DNA of 64,000 nt, from contig NC_133293.1 in the NCBI RefSeq assembly GCF_005239225.2, forward strand, positions 16,522,333 to 16,586,332, in the 5' to 3' direction. The notes under the pieces are model-generated. The model saw nothing but the letters and a program-made list of their open reading frames with translations. It was not told the DNA's origin and ran no database searches. The DNA is from Populus alba (Eukaryota > Streptophyta > Magnoliopsida > Malpighiales > Salicaceae). Of this stretch, positions 40,201-51,873 are shown piece after piece. A program made the translations under genes and the position numbers. Each line of letters begins with the position of its first letter. Position 1 is the stretch's first letter.

Positions 40201-40579
40201 TTGTGATCGTGACTCACTTTTTGACACATTTATTTATCTTTTTTCTTTTATGTTATCCCAGCGATGTACAAATGATTTCAAAGCTTTGTTAGCTGAAGTT
40301 ATAACTGCTGAAACAGCAGCCCAGAAGACAGAAGATGGGAAAACAGTCCTTGATTCATGGTCAACAGCTAAACGACTTATAAAGCCTGATCCTAGGTATA
40401 ACAAGATGCCTCGAAAAGAGAGGGAAACTTTGTGGCGTCGATATGCCGAGGAGATGTTGAGAAAACAAAAGTTTGAACCAGATCCGAAGGAAGATAAGCA
40501 CACGGATTCAAAAAATAGAAGCGCTAATGATTCTGGAAGATACCAATCAGGATCGAGGAGAACAAATGACCGAAGATAA
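28227..40579 (+). CDS. PRP40C: Pre-mRNA-processing protein 40C (WW and FF domains)
   Basis: Fifteen exons: 28227-28409, 28520-28654, 29135-29762, 29877-30037, 30550-30587, 31277-31355, 32803-33273, 33462-33545, 35060-35200, 35318-35424, 36626-36749, 37226-37366, 39412-39558, 40011-40133 and 40262-40579. All borders are GT/AG and the sum is 2880 nt, 959 residues. Residues 1-330 are Pro/Ser-rich. WW domain 1 is near 338-368 ([19 protein letters not shown]) and WW domain 2 near 387-413 ([19 protein letters not shown]). A Ser/Ala-rich acidic linker follows, then five FF domains at about 560-615, 624-680, 695-750, 793-853 and 854-920, with NDPRF/DPRY signatures. A basic, Ser-rich tail closes the protein. 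PRP40 proteins bind the C-terminal domain of RNA polymerase II through WW domains and link it to splicing factors in the nucleus. It corresponds to At3g19840, and is longer than the Arabidopsis protein as I recall it. Confidence 0.94.
34108..34210. repeat. 50-bp tandem duplication inside a PRP40C intron
   Basis: The 50 bases at 34108-34157 are repeated without change at 34161-34210, separated by ccc. It lies in the intron between exons 8 and 9. Identity suggests a recent event. Confidence 0.9.
37487..38636. mobile_element. Mutator-like element (non-autonomous) in a PRP40C intron
   Basis: The element is 37496-38627 (1132 bp), flanked by a 9-bp target-site duplication with one mismatch, ttaaatcca (37487-37495) and ttaaatcta (38628-38636). 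The ends are long inverted repeats, starting ggctaattggtcaaaag on the left and ggctacttagtcaaaag on the complement of the right, with similarity running for roughly 100-150 bp. A 9-bp duplication and long inverted ends are the marks of MULEs. No transposase frame is present. The interior is different, less AT-rich DNA. It sits between exons 12 and 13 and leaves their splice borders intact. Confidence 0.85.
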
Positions 40580-41187
40580 CTTACTGAATTTTGGATAACT
40601 CATTTTATTTTTTGGTTAGGAACTAGGCTCTTGGTAGAATTTACTGGTTGCTACTTTGCTAGTGATGTTGGTCTCCCCGCTTTCTCCTATTCTGTTAAGA
40701 GGTCAGGTTATAATATACTTTTTTTGTGAGTGCTGTATCATATTCGAGTTTAACTGAAACTTTTTTTCATTCAAGGAAAAGCATCGCAGCACCATTTTCT
40801 TATTATGTGAAAATCACGCGCTTCTTGGTAGTGTCAGGCACCAGCGCTGTATTAGAATGATAATTATTCAGAATTGTGTTTCTTGGGGTACTCTGGGCTT
40901 CAAGACTCAGTTTTTGCCTCGTTCATCGGGGGGCGATGATGAGTGTCGTAAACAGGTATGCTACTAGTAGTTCTCTGGTCATTTCGAATCTTCTGCAAAA
41001 TATTACCACAGATCGAGGCATCTTGAACTTCTAGGTGCGAGTAATGTTTACCCATATTGTATTCACCTGTTCATACTTTGGTCTGATAATTGGCATTTCT
41101 GGTTTTGCATTTAACCTTGTGCGCTCTGCTCGTGGTGCAAGGTCTTTATATATATTTGAGTGTGTGTGTGTTTATATATATATATAA
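40580..41187 (+). other. PRP40C 3' UTR and flank
   Basis: Non-coding sequence after the stop. The 3' UTR probably ends within 200-400 bp. A TG/TA simple repeat at 41157-41186 abuts the foldback element. Confidence 0.4.
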
Positions 41188-41397
41188 TAGCTTTTTTGTT
41201 AATTTATTGAAGGCAAATCATTCACCGCAGATAAATATTTCAACTTCAAATGTTATATTTCAACTTCAAATCCCACTGCAACGAGGGGAGGGAGGAAGAT
41301 GAAGGGAAAGAAGAGATTCCTAAAATCATCTTTGAACCATATTGAAATATTTATCTGCGGTGAATGATTTGCCTTCAATAAATTAACAAAAAAGCTA
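41188..41397. mobile_element. Foldback element with perfect 56-bp inverted repeats
   Basis: Arm 41188-41243 is the exact reverse complement of 41342-41397, with a 98-nt spacer at 41244-41341. The left half of the spacer holds a second partial copy of the aatatttcaacttcaaa motif. Perfect arms mean a very recent origin or selection/gene conversion. No target duplication is obvious: a TA-rich repeat lies on the left and aaaag on the right. It could be a MITE, or a local inverted duplication able to give double-stranded RNA if transcribed. Confidence 0.85.
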
Positions 41398-42978
41398 AAA
41401 GGCGTTCCACGCCCTGTACACATCATATGGGATGTTTTTTTAAATTTTGATTCTACATCTTTTTCTCTCTTCAATTACATGCTTTTGTCATCAAATTAAT
41501 TACTAATTAATATTAATTTGCTATAGAAAAACAGATTAAAGATGGAGGATTAAAATATAAATATGACAAAATGATGGGTCCAATTTATTACTTGGTCATA
41601 TTGTGGCCACAAAAAAAACTATTCTTGGTGTCGATGAATTTATTGAAGTATTTTTGGCTTTTCATATTGTCTAAAAATAGATCGAGGAGGTTAAGAGAAG
41701 ATTTTATTTTGTAATTTTAGAAGAATTTATGGGTATTTTAAGTTGATTTATTTATTAACATTACAAATATGTTTTAAGATATTTTTAAGTGAAAATAAAT
41801 TTAAATAAAAAAACCCCAAACATGACTCTTCGATCACCTCATAATCGAAAATTCATTATATAGATAATGCATGTCTGCATTTATTTATTTATTTAAAAAA
41901 AAAAAAAAGAAAGAAAGAAAAGGCAAAGCGCACTGTCTTGGCCTAGCACGCCTGCGTGCATGGCCTTTTCTTCAATGGGTCACCTTTTCCCCTTTTTAGG
42001 CTTCTTTTTTATTATTTTTAAATATGGGATGCCCAACCTAGCAAATATTCAGCGAGATTAATTAAAATAAATAAATAAAAGATTTGTGGAGTTTTTTAAT
42101 AAATTATTTTTAAAATTTTAATTGATTCTCAAATAAGATTAAAATGTTTTTTCTATTAGTAGTAAGTGTTTTTTTATGCAGGTTTTCATGATTTTCTTAA
42201 TTGAATTTTATTCAATCATAATTCTTAATCTATTCAATTTAATTGATGCATCATTTTTTTGATTTACAATTAAATTTTTTGTTGATATCAAAAAACACAT
42301 TTCCGTTAAAAAAGAAGAAGAAATCTTGGTCTGACTAGTGAGTTATTAAGGTAGATCCATTTTTATCACTCTTAAAAAGTTCTTAGGGTACCAATACCAT
42401 ATAAATATTTAATCCGTCTTCATCTACGTGCGGTAACTTCCTTGCTAGATGCTCTGCAAACTCAGCTGGAATTCAGAAAAAATGCCTGTATTGTTATATA
42501 CACACACGATCATCCAACCTCGTACTCCTGCTTTGGTCGACGACCAAGAAAAAAAAGGTAAAAAATCCACGACCTACAGGCTACATCGATCAGAGGATTC
42601 CGGTAGGCCATCACCGTTTCCGGCCGGCTCCTATCAGTTGGCTGACCCTTTTGCATCATGCCATTCTCGTTCAAATATTCAACAAATTCATCAGTCAGAT
42701 ATGGCCATGCACCTTTCAGCATCATAGGTGGAGACTTGAGACCAGGTGCCCCTTGAGATCGCTTTATCCTGTGACAACAAAAAAAAAGTGGATTCGATCC
42801 TCTCTTTTTTGATTTTATGCTTATGTTTTGGCAAGAGCTAACGAGTGCTGTTGACGGTGAGGTCTACCCATGACATTCGGTGTACCGGACATGTCCTTGG
42901 TAGAGTTCCTTCGTCATTCGACTCTAGACTCCAGTATTATCCTTCAGTACAAGGTGGCGCCGTCCGGTATCATTAGAA
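41398..42978. other. AT-rich intergenic DNA, no supported gene
   Basis: Poly-A/T tracts and an AAAG run (41895-41925) dominate. A minus-strand frame at 42510-42725 has ordinary protein-like composition, but I could not assign it to a family and it has no partner exons, so it is not called. Confidence 0.55.
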
Positions 42979-43420
42979 CTAAACCTCTAACACGGAGGAG
43001 CATCCAAGAGTTTTACTGCAGTGGGTGAAGGCTTGAAAATATTCAACATTGAAATCTTGTCAGAATATTGACGAATTCCTGCCATTTTCAAGGGTTTAAG
43101 TTTACTTCGTACATGCCTAACGGTAGCCTTGGATGCTTGGTTGCATCCATTTCAGGAGTCAGGTGATGCACAACAAGGTCAACCCTCCTTGAATCTTTTG
43201 AAAGATTGAACATTGCTATGTATTGACGAGACCAACGCATTGGACTATCTTCATCACCATTAATTAGTCCACTGTGACTTGAAAGCCAAGCAATGTCCTT
43301 CTTGACAGCCACACGACTGCACGGTTCATCTCAGAATCCTCAAATCAGATTCAAGCAAGCTCTATATCGGAATATTAGGAGCTAGTGGGTTTGCTGGTCC
43401 AGGTAGTGACCTTTTCTACT
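42979..43420 (+). pseudogene. Relic of an LRR receptor-like kinase (EFR/LRR-XII type) kinase domain
   Basis: Shifting between frames gives the ordered landmarks of this kinase group. LNL-HGGASKSFT matches the VKVLNL..GASKSF block of the N lobe. YMPNGSL with DAWLHPFQESGD follows, then LNLLKD. ALDYLHHH and HCDLK come next, matching the catalytic-loop approach. NVLLDSHTTAR follows and then SNQIQASSISEY, matching the pre-activation-loop stretch. There are at least three stop codons and several frame changes, and the glycine loop and DFG regions are not recognised. The gene is dead. Intact relatives sense microbial or endogenous peptides at the plasma membrane. Nothing of the LRR ectodomain was found upstream. 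Confidence 0.8.
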
Positions 43421-44465
43421 CGTATTTTTGTTCTATCACTTCCCTAGAATTCTCTATCTGATATTCAAAATAGAAGAAAATCTCTTCTCCTGCATGAAGT
43501 AATTCCATAGCTTTCAACATCGACGCCTGCAACTCCAGAATACAAGATTTGGGGTAAATTCACCGTGTTTTGTGCTGTTTACCAAGACAAAAAAAAAAAA
43601 CTATGTGCATTGTGCTGCAGAAGCAGTGCAATCTTTGATTGTGAAAGTTTATTTTGATCCCTGGCATTTTTAATTATGTAAATAATTATAATACTATTTA
43701 AAACATCATCCGATGAAGTAATAATTTTTTAATTAAAATTACAGCCTCTTATGATTATATTTATAGTAATTTTGTTAATAAATATATATGAGTGTATTAT
43801 GCAATAAATCGCAAAAGATATTCAACAATTTAATAAGAATAAAGTAAATGTTTTTTTTATTGCTAAATTTTTATATAGTTCTCACGGATTAATTATGATT
43901 TAATTTAAAAAACATTAAAAATATATTTCTTTTATTTTTTTCAAAAAAAATACATTTTATGGTATTTTTTTTTATTTATAAAACATGTTTTAGTAAGGAA
44001 ACAAATGGTAGGTTTGCCTCCAAATATTTTTTTTCCTCTTTAATTGAGATTCTTGTTAATATTTGTTTTATGTTTTTATTAAAAAAAGTATCGTAAATAA
44101 AAAGACAAAAACCTTTACTTTAAATAAAATTTAAATCTTTAAATTTTTATAAATATTTACTTCAATTATCACACAATTAAATAAAAATTTAATTTAAAAG
44201 TATAACACATACTAAAAAAAACTAAGACAAACACTTTGGTACTTTTTTTTTTCATCCTCGAGGTTTTGTTTTTTCCAATAGCCCCCCCCCCCAACCCAAA
44301 AATGAAATAAAATAATTACCAACTTGTGAAGTACTGTAAGGATTGAAAACATTCAATGATACCCCAAAAAAAAAAATTACCAACTTGTCAAGAACTGTTA
44401 AGGATTGAAAACATTCAATGATAGGGGATCAAAAACAAAAATACAGAGAAATGCAATGTTCAATA
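43421..44465. other. AT-rich intergenic DNA with a local direct repeat
   Basis: No gene is seen. Blocks at 44315-44361 and 44376-44423 are direct repeats (aattaccaacttgt and gattgaaaacattcaatgata shared) with a few changes. A run of C lies at 44283-44292. Confidence 0.55.
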
Positions 44466-46345
44466 TAATATTTGGAAGCAAGGATCATTTTGGTTTAAGG
44501 ATTTTTTTTTCCCTTTTCAGTCTATGTGGAAGAGAAGAGATACAAAGCCTTTGAATTGAATTCTATGCCTTGTTTGTTTCAAGAAAAATGAATTTCAGGA
44601 ATTCATTTTCCTCATTTTTTCATGTTTGGTGACAATGCGGAAAGTAAGTCAAAGGAAAATCAATTCCAGTCAACAAAAAAATTCACTTTCCCCGCAGGAA
44701 AGTGTTTTCCTTTCCTTGTCAAAAGGAAAACACTTTTCCTAATCTTTGGCTCCGTTGATAAAACACTTCTTTCTCCTCTCTGCATCTCTGTTAAAAAACA
44801 AAAACAGTTGAAAAGCAAGAAGATTTGAGGGAATTGAGGGATCGTGTTCTATCAATTTGAATTTGTTCTGGTTGAGCTAAAAATAGGACAAAATTAACCC
44901 ATTCAAGAAGAAACCAAAACAGACAAGATCATAAAGACGACAGAAATAGAAAGCTATATTCACATGAATGAAAAAGTCTGATTTTGGAACTAAGAGAAGC
45001 TCACAAAACCAGAACTTGAATAAAAACAGAGCTTGAAACAGGGGAGATGTAGTAGTTACAAAAAAAAAAAAGATTGAAAAATTGATGAAATTAAGAGAAA
45101 ATAAGAACTGGGTTTTGAAAAGGGATGATTTTTAGAGGTGGGTTCTCAATTTTGAGAGATTTGGTGGAGAGGAGTTGGAGGATTGGAGTTGTTGGATTTC
45201 AAGAAATATTGGTTCATTTTAATATCTATCTCATTCTCTCTCTCTTTCATTGCTTTCTCCATGTCTCTTTCTCTTTGTTTTTCCACGTCTATCTGCCTTT
45301 CCTTTGGTCTTCCTGTAGAAGGAGCAGACATTGCTGAGCTTTATATAAATATAAATAATAGTGGGCTCCGTCTCAGTTCTGTTCCCTCATTGTGTTTTGT
45401 ATCAAGATGGATGAACGATGATCGTCCGATCTGATCTTATGATGAATGCACATTTCACAAGCTTATTTCTCTATAATATGATATGATATGATATATATAG
45501 TTATATTTTATAAAATAAGCTATGTATGAATATAGGATATAATAAAAAAAAAATTCATCATTATACTTTGTAGATTTCATTTTTTTTTATTGTAAGTGAT
45601 TAAATATTTTATATATATTAGATAAACTTGAAAAAAAATTAATTCATTAATAAATTATTTTCCAATTCATTTTCTATAACATTACCAAACATCGAAAAAT
45701 ACTTTCTCCAGAATTCACTTTCTAAAAGGAAACCACTTTCCTGCAAACAAACGGAGTCCTAGTTGAAAAGAAAGAAAGTCGTACTAATTTCAGTCATGAA
45801 AATTGTTTATCTTGATGTGACGGGTTTCTTTCAATAAGAGGACTTCAATTGAAATATTAATTGACCTTCATGATGTTTAGAAAAAATAGATTTTATCTTG
45901 AAAAGATTTTGGAAATCAAGTTGAGTTTTTTATATTAATATTTTAATTTTTTTCCGGTCACCAATGTGTTTATTTGGGCTTTTATAATATTTTTTATGTG
46001 TTTTCATATAAATATGATATTTGGAAGCAAAATTCATTGTGGTCAAATAATTTTGTTTTTTTAGTCTATGTGGAAAAGAGGAAATAGAAAATCTTTATAT
46101 TCTAGTTGAAAAAAAAAAAGTCGTTAACTCGAGTTAGTTTCAACTATGAACAACGTTTGTCTAGATGTAAGAAGTTGTTTTCAATAAAAGGACTTCAATT
46201 GAAGTATTAATTGGCTTTCATAATATTTAGAAAAGGTAAATCTTATTTTGAAAAGGTTTTGAAAATCAGATTGATTTTTGGTTGTTATATTGATATTTTA
46301 ATTATTTTTTGACCACCAATAAATTTATTTGAATTTTTGTAATAT
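44466..46345 (+). repeat. Old tandem duplication, left copy split by an insertion
   Basis: The left copy is 44466-44565 plus 45759-46015 and the right copy is 46016-46345. Both contain atatttggaagcaa, agtctatgtggaa, ctagttgaaaa, aagtcgt, aggacttcaattgaa and taattg in the same order. The copies differ by scattered changes, so the duplication is old. The left copy is interrupted exactly at the ttcta/ctag position by the element described separately. Confidence 0.8.
44563..45761. mobile_element. PIF/Harbinger-like non-autonomous element with CTA target duplication
   Basis: The element is 44566-45758 (1193 bp) between direct CTA repeats at 44563-44565 and 45759-45761. Left end tgccttgtttgtttc and the complement of the right end, gactccgtttgtttgc, are imperfect inverted repeats. 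Further inside, aatgaatt/ggaaa motifs match in inverted order. The second copy of the surrounding tandem duplication keeps the uninserted site (tattctagttg), which has a single CTA. A 3-bp T/C-T-A duplication and cc-gtttgtt ends fit PIF/Harbinger. No DDE transposase or Myb-like frame is present. An internal hairpin of ggaaa.gtgttttcc lies at 44697-44739. Confidence 0.85.
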
Positions 46346-46394
46346 CTACAAGGTTTGGGTTGAGATATAAATTCGAGGATGAGTGATTAATAAT

Positions 46395-46455
46395 CATTAG
46401 TAGCTGAGTGGTCAAAGCTTCAATTTATTGAACTTCCATGCGCAGGTTCGATTAA
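46395..46455 (+). repeat. tRNA-like A box/B box pair, probable SINE head fragment
   Basis: tagctgagtggtcaaagc (46401-46418) resembles a polymerase III A box and ggttcgatt (46445-46453) a B box, at tRNA-like spacing. The flanks do not fold as a tRNA acceptor stem by eye, so this is more likely a tRNA-derived SINE fragment than a working tRNA gene. Confidence 0.45.
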
Positions 46456-46944
46456 ATAATTGAAGAAAAGAAATCATTGATACTCTTCTCTGTTTATTTT
46501 CACATTTTTATATTGAATTTATTAAAAATTAAATTTTGTTATTTATTTTGATTTTCTATATATACAGAATTATTATAATCTAAAAAAAAATCTTTATATT
46601 AGATTGATGTTAGATTAATATTTAATTTCATGACTGTATAATATTTTTATATCATATTATTAAATAAAACAAATTAGTATATCATACTATTAAATAAGGA
46701 ATAATTGAAGAAAAGAAATCATTGATACTCTTCTCTGTTTATTTTCACATTTTTATATTGAATTTATTAAAAATTAAATTTTGTTATTTATTTTGATTTT
46801 CTATATATACAGAATTATTATAATCTCAAAAAAAATCTTTATATTAGATTGATGTTAGATTAATATTTAATTTCATGACTGTATAATATTTTTATATCAT
46901 ATTATTAAATAAAACAAATTAGTATATCATACTATTAAATAAGG
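46456..46944. repeat. 245-bp direct tandem duplication
   Basis: 46456-46700 and 46701-46944 are nearly identical; I see one substitution (an A/C change next to a run of A). There is no spacer. The duplication is recent, and starts just after the tRNA-like box pair. Confidence 0.92.
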
Positions 46945-48160
46945 AATAGTAAAAAAAACTTATTATTATGAATTAAATTTAATTTATATTTTATGAATCT
47001 TATAAAAATATATTAGCATTAAGTTAATGATTGGTTTTTTAAGCATCTATTTTTTAAATCATATTATTAAATAAAAATAATTATAAAAAAAACATAATTA
47101 TTAATAATTAAGTGTCATGATTTATCTTGATTTTTTTTTGAAGCTATTGTGATCTCGAAAAAACATCACGGTATTAAGTTTGTATTTAGTTGCAAGTTTT
47201 TTTTTTTATCATATAATTAAATAAAAATAATTTAAAATAAATCGGGATTATTAAATACAATAAAATTTATAATCCAGATCTGAGTTTGACAAATTAATAT
47301 TAGTTAATCTAATATATTTTAGTCTTAATATTTTTTTTTAAAAAAATATATCATTTTAAAAATATTTTTAAAACCAGATTATATTTTTATCAGTTATCTA
47401 AATTTTTTTAACCCGTTAAATCAACTTAATTATATTGTGACAACTTTTATATAATTTAATTTAAAATTTAAGTTAGATAAAAAGTATAATTGAGAGTTTT
47501 TAGGTTTGACTTATTGATCTAATATTATAAAACAAAAAATTATCTTGACCTATACATTATTTACATGTAATTTTTTTTTTGTAACTTGCTATAACATATA
47601 ACGGGGAATTATCTAGTAAATTCCTAATTAACATATGTTGATTGAATAAAGAACAATATAATTTTAATTGTACCATAAATATAGCCGCCCTCCTGGCTCT
47701 AATTAAAGATTTGCCACTAATTACTCTTTTTTTTTTTTTTTTAACTTTAGTATTAATTACTTGATTTCAGACTCTTTTTTTACATGTTATCTCATTAGAG
47801 ATTCAAAGTTTAACACAAAATAACTTTATTTTTGTTATCAATATTTAGGTAAAATTTAAAAACATAAAGTTATTAAAATTATTCCCATCTCAATATATTT
47901 TTTAAAATACATCATTTTAATTTTCTTTAAAATATTTAGCTTGTTTTGAATAAATATTTATGATATGTTTATTTTGATTTATATAAGATTATTTTGTTTT
48001 TTATAAATCAATTTTTTTTTAATATCATCATGATTATTTTTTCTTCCAGTCATATTCTTTAGCTTTATTTTTTTTTTTTATCAGCCTTTTCTTTCTCATC
48101 TAGGATTTTTTTTTCTTTTATTTTTTAAAAAGAGATCAGGGTTTGTAGCTACTGTGGAAG
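46945..48160. other. AT-rich intergenic DNA, no supported gene
   Basis: Long A/T runs and no coding signal. The right end should hold the TAF15b-like promoter. The composition changes near 48150-48260, where a purine-rich leader begins. Confidence 0.5.
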
Positions 48161-48414
48161 CACTCGCTCGCTCACTCCATATAAAATTCCTCCGGAGTGA
48201 GGAAGAAAAAAACAAAGGTAAGGAGGAGTTGGAAACAGAACAGACAAACAGCTATCAGCAAAGCTTCTCGTCTCTTCTCCTTTTATTTAGCGGTTTTTCT
48301 AAATTAGTGCAGTGGAAGTGAATCGACCAAGAAGATACCCTAATTTTAAATCAATAGATCGTGATATTGAAAACGGCTCAATTCGATTCGATTCTCGAAC
48401 CATCTTCTCTAGAG

Positions 48415-48639
48415 GTGCATTAATTAGGGTTTATTTTTTCCATTACCATTTTTCTATTTATTGCTTGAATCTGTGTTTAATTCTTACCTACCCTAATTAG
48501 TATATGTGGATCCTATACCTCTTGTTTCCGTGAATTGATAATATATAGTATTGTTTATGAGTAAAATTGAAATATAGCCCTAATTTAATGTTTTGTATAT
48601 TTGTTAGGCGAGGAATTGATGCCTTTTTTTTTTTGCCAG
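48415..48639 (+). other. Probable 5' UTR intron of the TAF15b-like gene
   Basis: A GT at 48415 follows agag, and an AG ends at 48639 after a long T-run (ttttttgccag). The enclosed sequence is T-rich. The spliced leader would end at the ATG at 48682. Inferred from signals only. Confidence 0.4.
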
Positions 48640-48681
48640 GGGTTTTTGCTGGTGTCTCAATTTTCATGAGATTGGAGTGAC

Positions 48682-51600
48682 ATGGCAAGCTATACAGGTA
48701 AAGGAGCCCCTTCTAATGGGACAATCTATGTTAGTAATTTACCTGAAGGGACTGATGACTCTATGCTGGCTGAACATTTTGGCACTATTGGGTTGTTAAA
48801 GGTATGGGTTTTTTCCGGGTACTATTTTATTTTTTATTTTTAGAATCTACTGCTACCGTTTGCTTTCATTTCTGTTGAGGGCTTTGCTAGTTTTTTATGC
48901 TCCTATTTATTTTCATGCTCTGTTGTACTGAATAGAAAGACAAGCGAACTGGTCGGCCTAAGATATGGCTGTACCGTGACAAAATGACAAATGAACCGAA
49001 GGGTGACGCTACAGTTACTTATGAGGACCCTCATGCTGCTCTAGCTGCTGTTGAGTGGTTCAACAACAAGGATTTTCATGGTAATACAATTGGAGTATTT
49101 ATAGCACAGTCTAAGAGCAAAGATGACCAGGCGTTTAACCCCGTGGATGATCCAAATGATTCTGGCGTTCTTGAGGAAAATGCCAATGATTTGAATGAGA
49201 GTGGGGGAAGAGGTAGAGGACGGGGCGATGCTTCAGGGAAAGCATGGCAACAGGAGGGAGACTGGTTGTGTCCGAATACAAGGTCTGTGATGTGATATTG
49301 GTGAGCAGCTCTTTCTTGCTCTTTTTTTGGCTCTAGTCTGGATTTTTGGGGGTTTCTATGGTATCTAATATGCAAATAGCTCCTTATGCTTTATTGTTGT
49401 AGCAGTTGTTCCAATGTAAATTTTGCATTTCGTGGTGTGTGCAACCTCTGTGGAAGTGCTCGACCTTCTGGTCCATCTGGCGGTGCTGCTGGAGGTGGTG
49501 GTCGTGGGAGGGGCCGTGGTGCCAATGACTCCGGGGCCCATGGCCGGTCAGTTGGTGCCCCTACTGGACTTTTTGGCCCAAATGACTGGCCTTGTCCAAT
49601 GTAAGCTTCTGCTTGCCAGTATTTCATAATTTGTTTGCTTTCTTGTGCTATTCAATGATTCTTTATTGCCATGCCTCTTGCTATGTTAGTCTCTGACTGG
49701 TGATCAAACTTGGTTCATTTTCTCTGTATTTTACTCTACCATTAAATGAAGTGATTGGTGATGGTCATGTTACTATATCTCATTATACAATCTAAAGCAC
49801 TGACCAGCAGGAGAAGATTGTGAGGCTTAGTCTAAACTACGCAGAAGGATAATGCCTTTGGTAATTTTTTTTGTTTTTGAGGTGGATCTAAAAATTGACA
49901 CTATGAGCATGAATACTAGCTGGATATGCAATGGACTGATTTATGATGCTTGATTTGATGAAGTTCGTTGAAGTGTAGCTCCCATGTACCATACTATCTA
50001 ACTAACAAGTGATGAGCTTAAGAAAAATGGGTTTATGCTGATGGCATGATTGTGTTTGAATGCTGAATTTTGTGGAACATGTGTATGTGCGTGAACGCTC
50101 CAAAGTTCCTTGCTGTTCAGTCGAGGGTGCGTAGTTGATGCTACTGTAATGTACTGATTCTATAATAAGATTAGTTGGTAAATGTTGTGCTTCAGACTTG
50201 TTCATTGTAAAATCATCGGTGGTGCTATAATCTTGAAGAAGATATGTGGGTATATTCTTTGTTGGCAGCCAGGTGACACCTTCAAATTCATATTGTAGGC
50301 AATATTCAGCCTCTTTTTCTCTGTGTTACTTATGTTTCTTTTTTGTTTTTCTATTGCAGGTGTGGCAATATCAACTGGGCAAAACGCATGAAGTGCAATA
50401 TTTGCAACACCAACAAACCCGGTCACAATGAGGCTGGTGTGAGGTATTATATGACTCCTAGTTCATTGGCTTGAATTCTCTCAACACATCCTATGGACTG
50501 CATGATGTAGAAAATTGTCAACTTTCTTTGTCAATCTAAAAATGGTGGTGGTAAATTTTTTTTCTTCTCATTATTTTTCCTTTTACAAGGGTTACTTGAT
50601 TATGAACTGGGTATTGGAGACATTTGAACTAGGCATCATGAGAAAAATACAAATACTAAGAAAGCATCCCTGAACGCTTGCATGCTTACTAAATGTGATA
50701 GATGGATTTAGGCTACTAAATGTGATAGATGGGTTTAGGATCAAAAGGATATCTTCAGAAGTCAAGGTATTATGATGCTGACTCGTGTTAAAAATGACTC
50801 TAAGTCGCAAGAAGATAATAGACAAAAACGATTAAAATCATGCTGTATTTGTTGAAGAGAAGATTGACTTTGATTTTAAGAATTACTCATAACTTCCTTA
50901 AACAAAGCATTGCAATGTTAGCAGCGATCTGCATACTCATAAGTTTTGTCTTTAGAGTCATAAATTATTTTAAAACTCAAATTTGGTTTACTGTACCTTA
51001 GTTGGATGGCTAAGCGATAACTGCATCGTATTTGCTTCCCTACTTTGTGTGAACTCCAGTTCTTACTGCTTCTCTTCTCTCCTTTGACCACACATGTTAC
51101 ATTTTCAACATTATATGTTGGGTAAGCCTTGGATATCTTGTACAAATAATGCTAAAAATATGTTCATATCTGTAATCACACAGAGGAGGACGAGGTGGTG
51201 GTTATAAAGAACTCGATGAAGAAGAATTAGAGGAAACTAAGCGACGACGAAAAGAAGCTGAAGAAGTGAGATCTTCTTGTGTTGTTTTGACTTTCATATT
51301 ATTCAACTGATTCTTATTATATAGTCTTTATGATCCAATACCAGGATGATGGAGAGTTGTATGATGAGTTTGGAAATTTGAAGAAAAAATTTCGGGCCAA
51401 AACTCAACAAGCTGAAGCTGGCAGGGTGCTTCCGGGTGCTGGGCGTGCAGGTTGGGAGGTTGAGGAATTAGGTATGTGACCATCATGTTATCTTATAGTT
51501 TTTTATTTTTAAAATGTGTTAAAATAAAGCACTTTGATCTTATATGCTCGTATATATTATTCATGGGCTGGAGTTCTATCCATTAGATTTGGATAGACAC

Positions 51601-51873
51601 TGGAGTATTACAATTTTGCTTGGACTAAGTTATTGGTACCACTAACAAAAAGATACATTGCCAGGTGCTGTTGATAAACACGGGAGGGAGAGGAGCAGAG
51701 AAAGAGGGAGGGATCAGGATGATAGGGAAACCAGGAAGACTAGAGAGCATGATGATAGGGACAGGCACCTTAGTAGAAGTAGGGAGAGGGATCGAGGAAG
51801 AGATCGAGATCGAGATTATGAGTATAGTCGAGACAGAGAATATGGGCGGGACCGGGACCGGCACCGATACTGA
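48682..51873 (+). CDS. TAF15B: TAF15b-like RNA-binding protein (RRM, two RanBP2 zinc fingers, RS-like tail)
   Basis: Exons 48682-48801, 48936-49282, 49403-49600, 50360-50443, 51184-51265, 51345-51471 and 51665-51873 join to 1167 nt, 388 residues. An RRM covers about 12-98: TIYVSNLPEGTDDSML is RNP2, and GDATVTYEDPHAA lies in the RNP1 region. Two RanBP2-type zinc fingers follow: one near 148-180 (GDWLCPNTSCSN...GVCNLCGSARP) and one near 214-242 (NDWPCPMCGNINWAKRMKC). Glycine/arginine-rich stretches lie before and between the fingers. The C terminus is an Arg/Asp/Glu/Ser repeat (RSRERDRGRDRDRD). This is the layout of FET/TAF15-like proteins, which bind RNA and associate with TFIID. In Arabidopsis, TAF15b has roles in immune receptor expression and flowering; those roles are not shown by sequence here. 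Both fingers are built across splice junctions, which supports the model. Confidence 0.92.

Noticed and set aside
42510..42725. Minus-strand 71-codon frame with protein-like composition
   Set aside because: I could not place it in any family and found no adjoining exon; it may be a gene fragment, but that is unsupported.
46395..46455. Functional tRNA gene
   Set aside because: A and B box-like motifs exist, but no acceptor stem or anticodon arm could be drawn; kept only as a SINE-like fragment.
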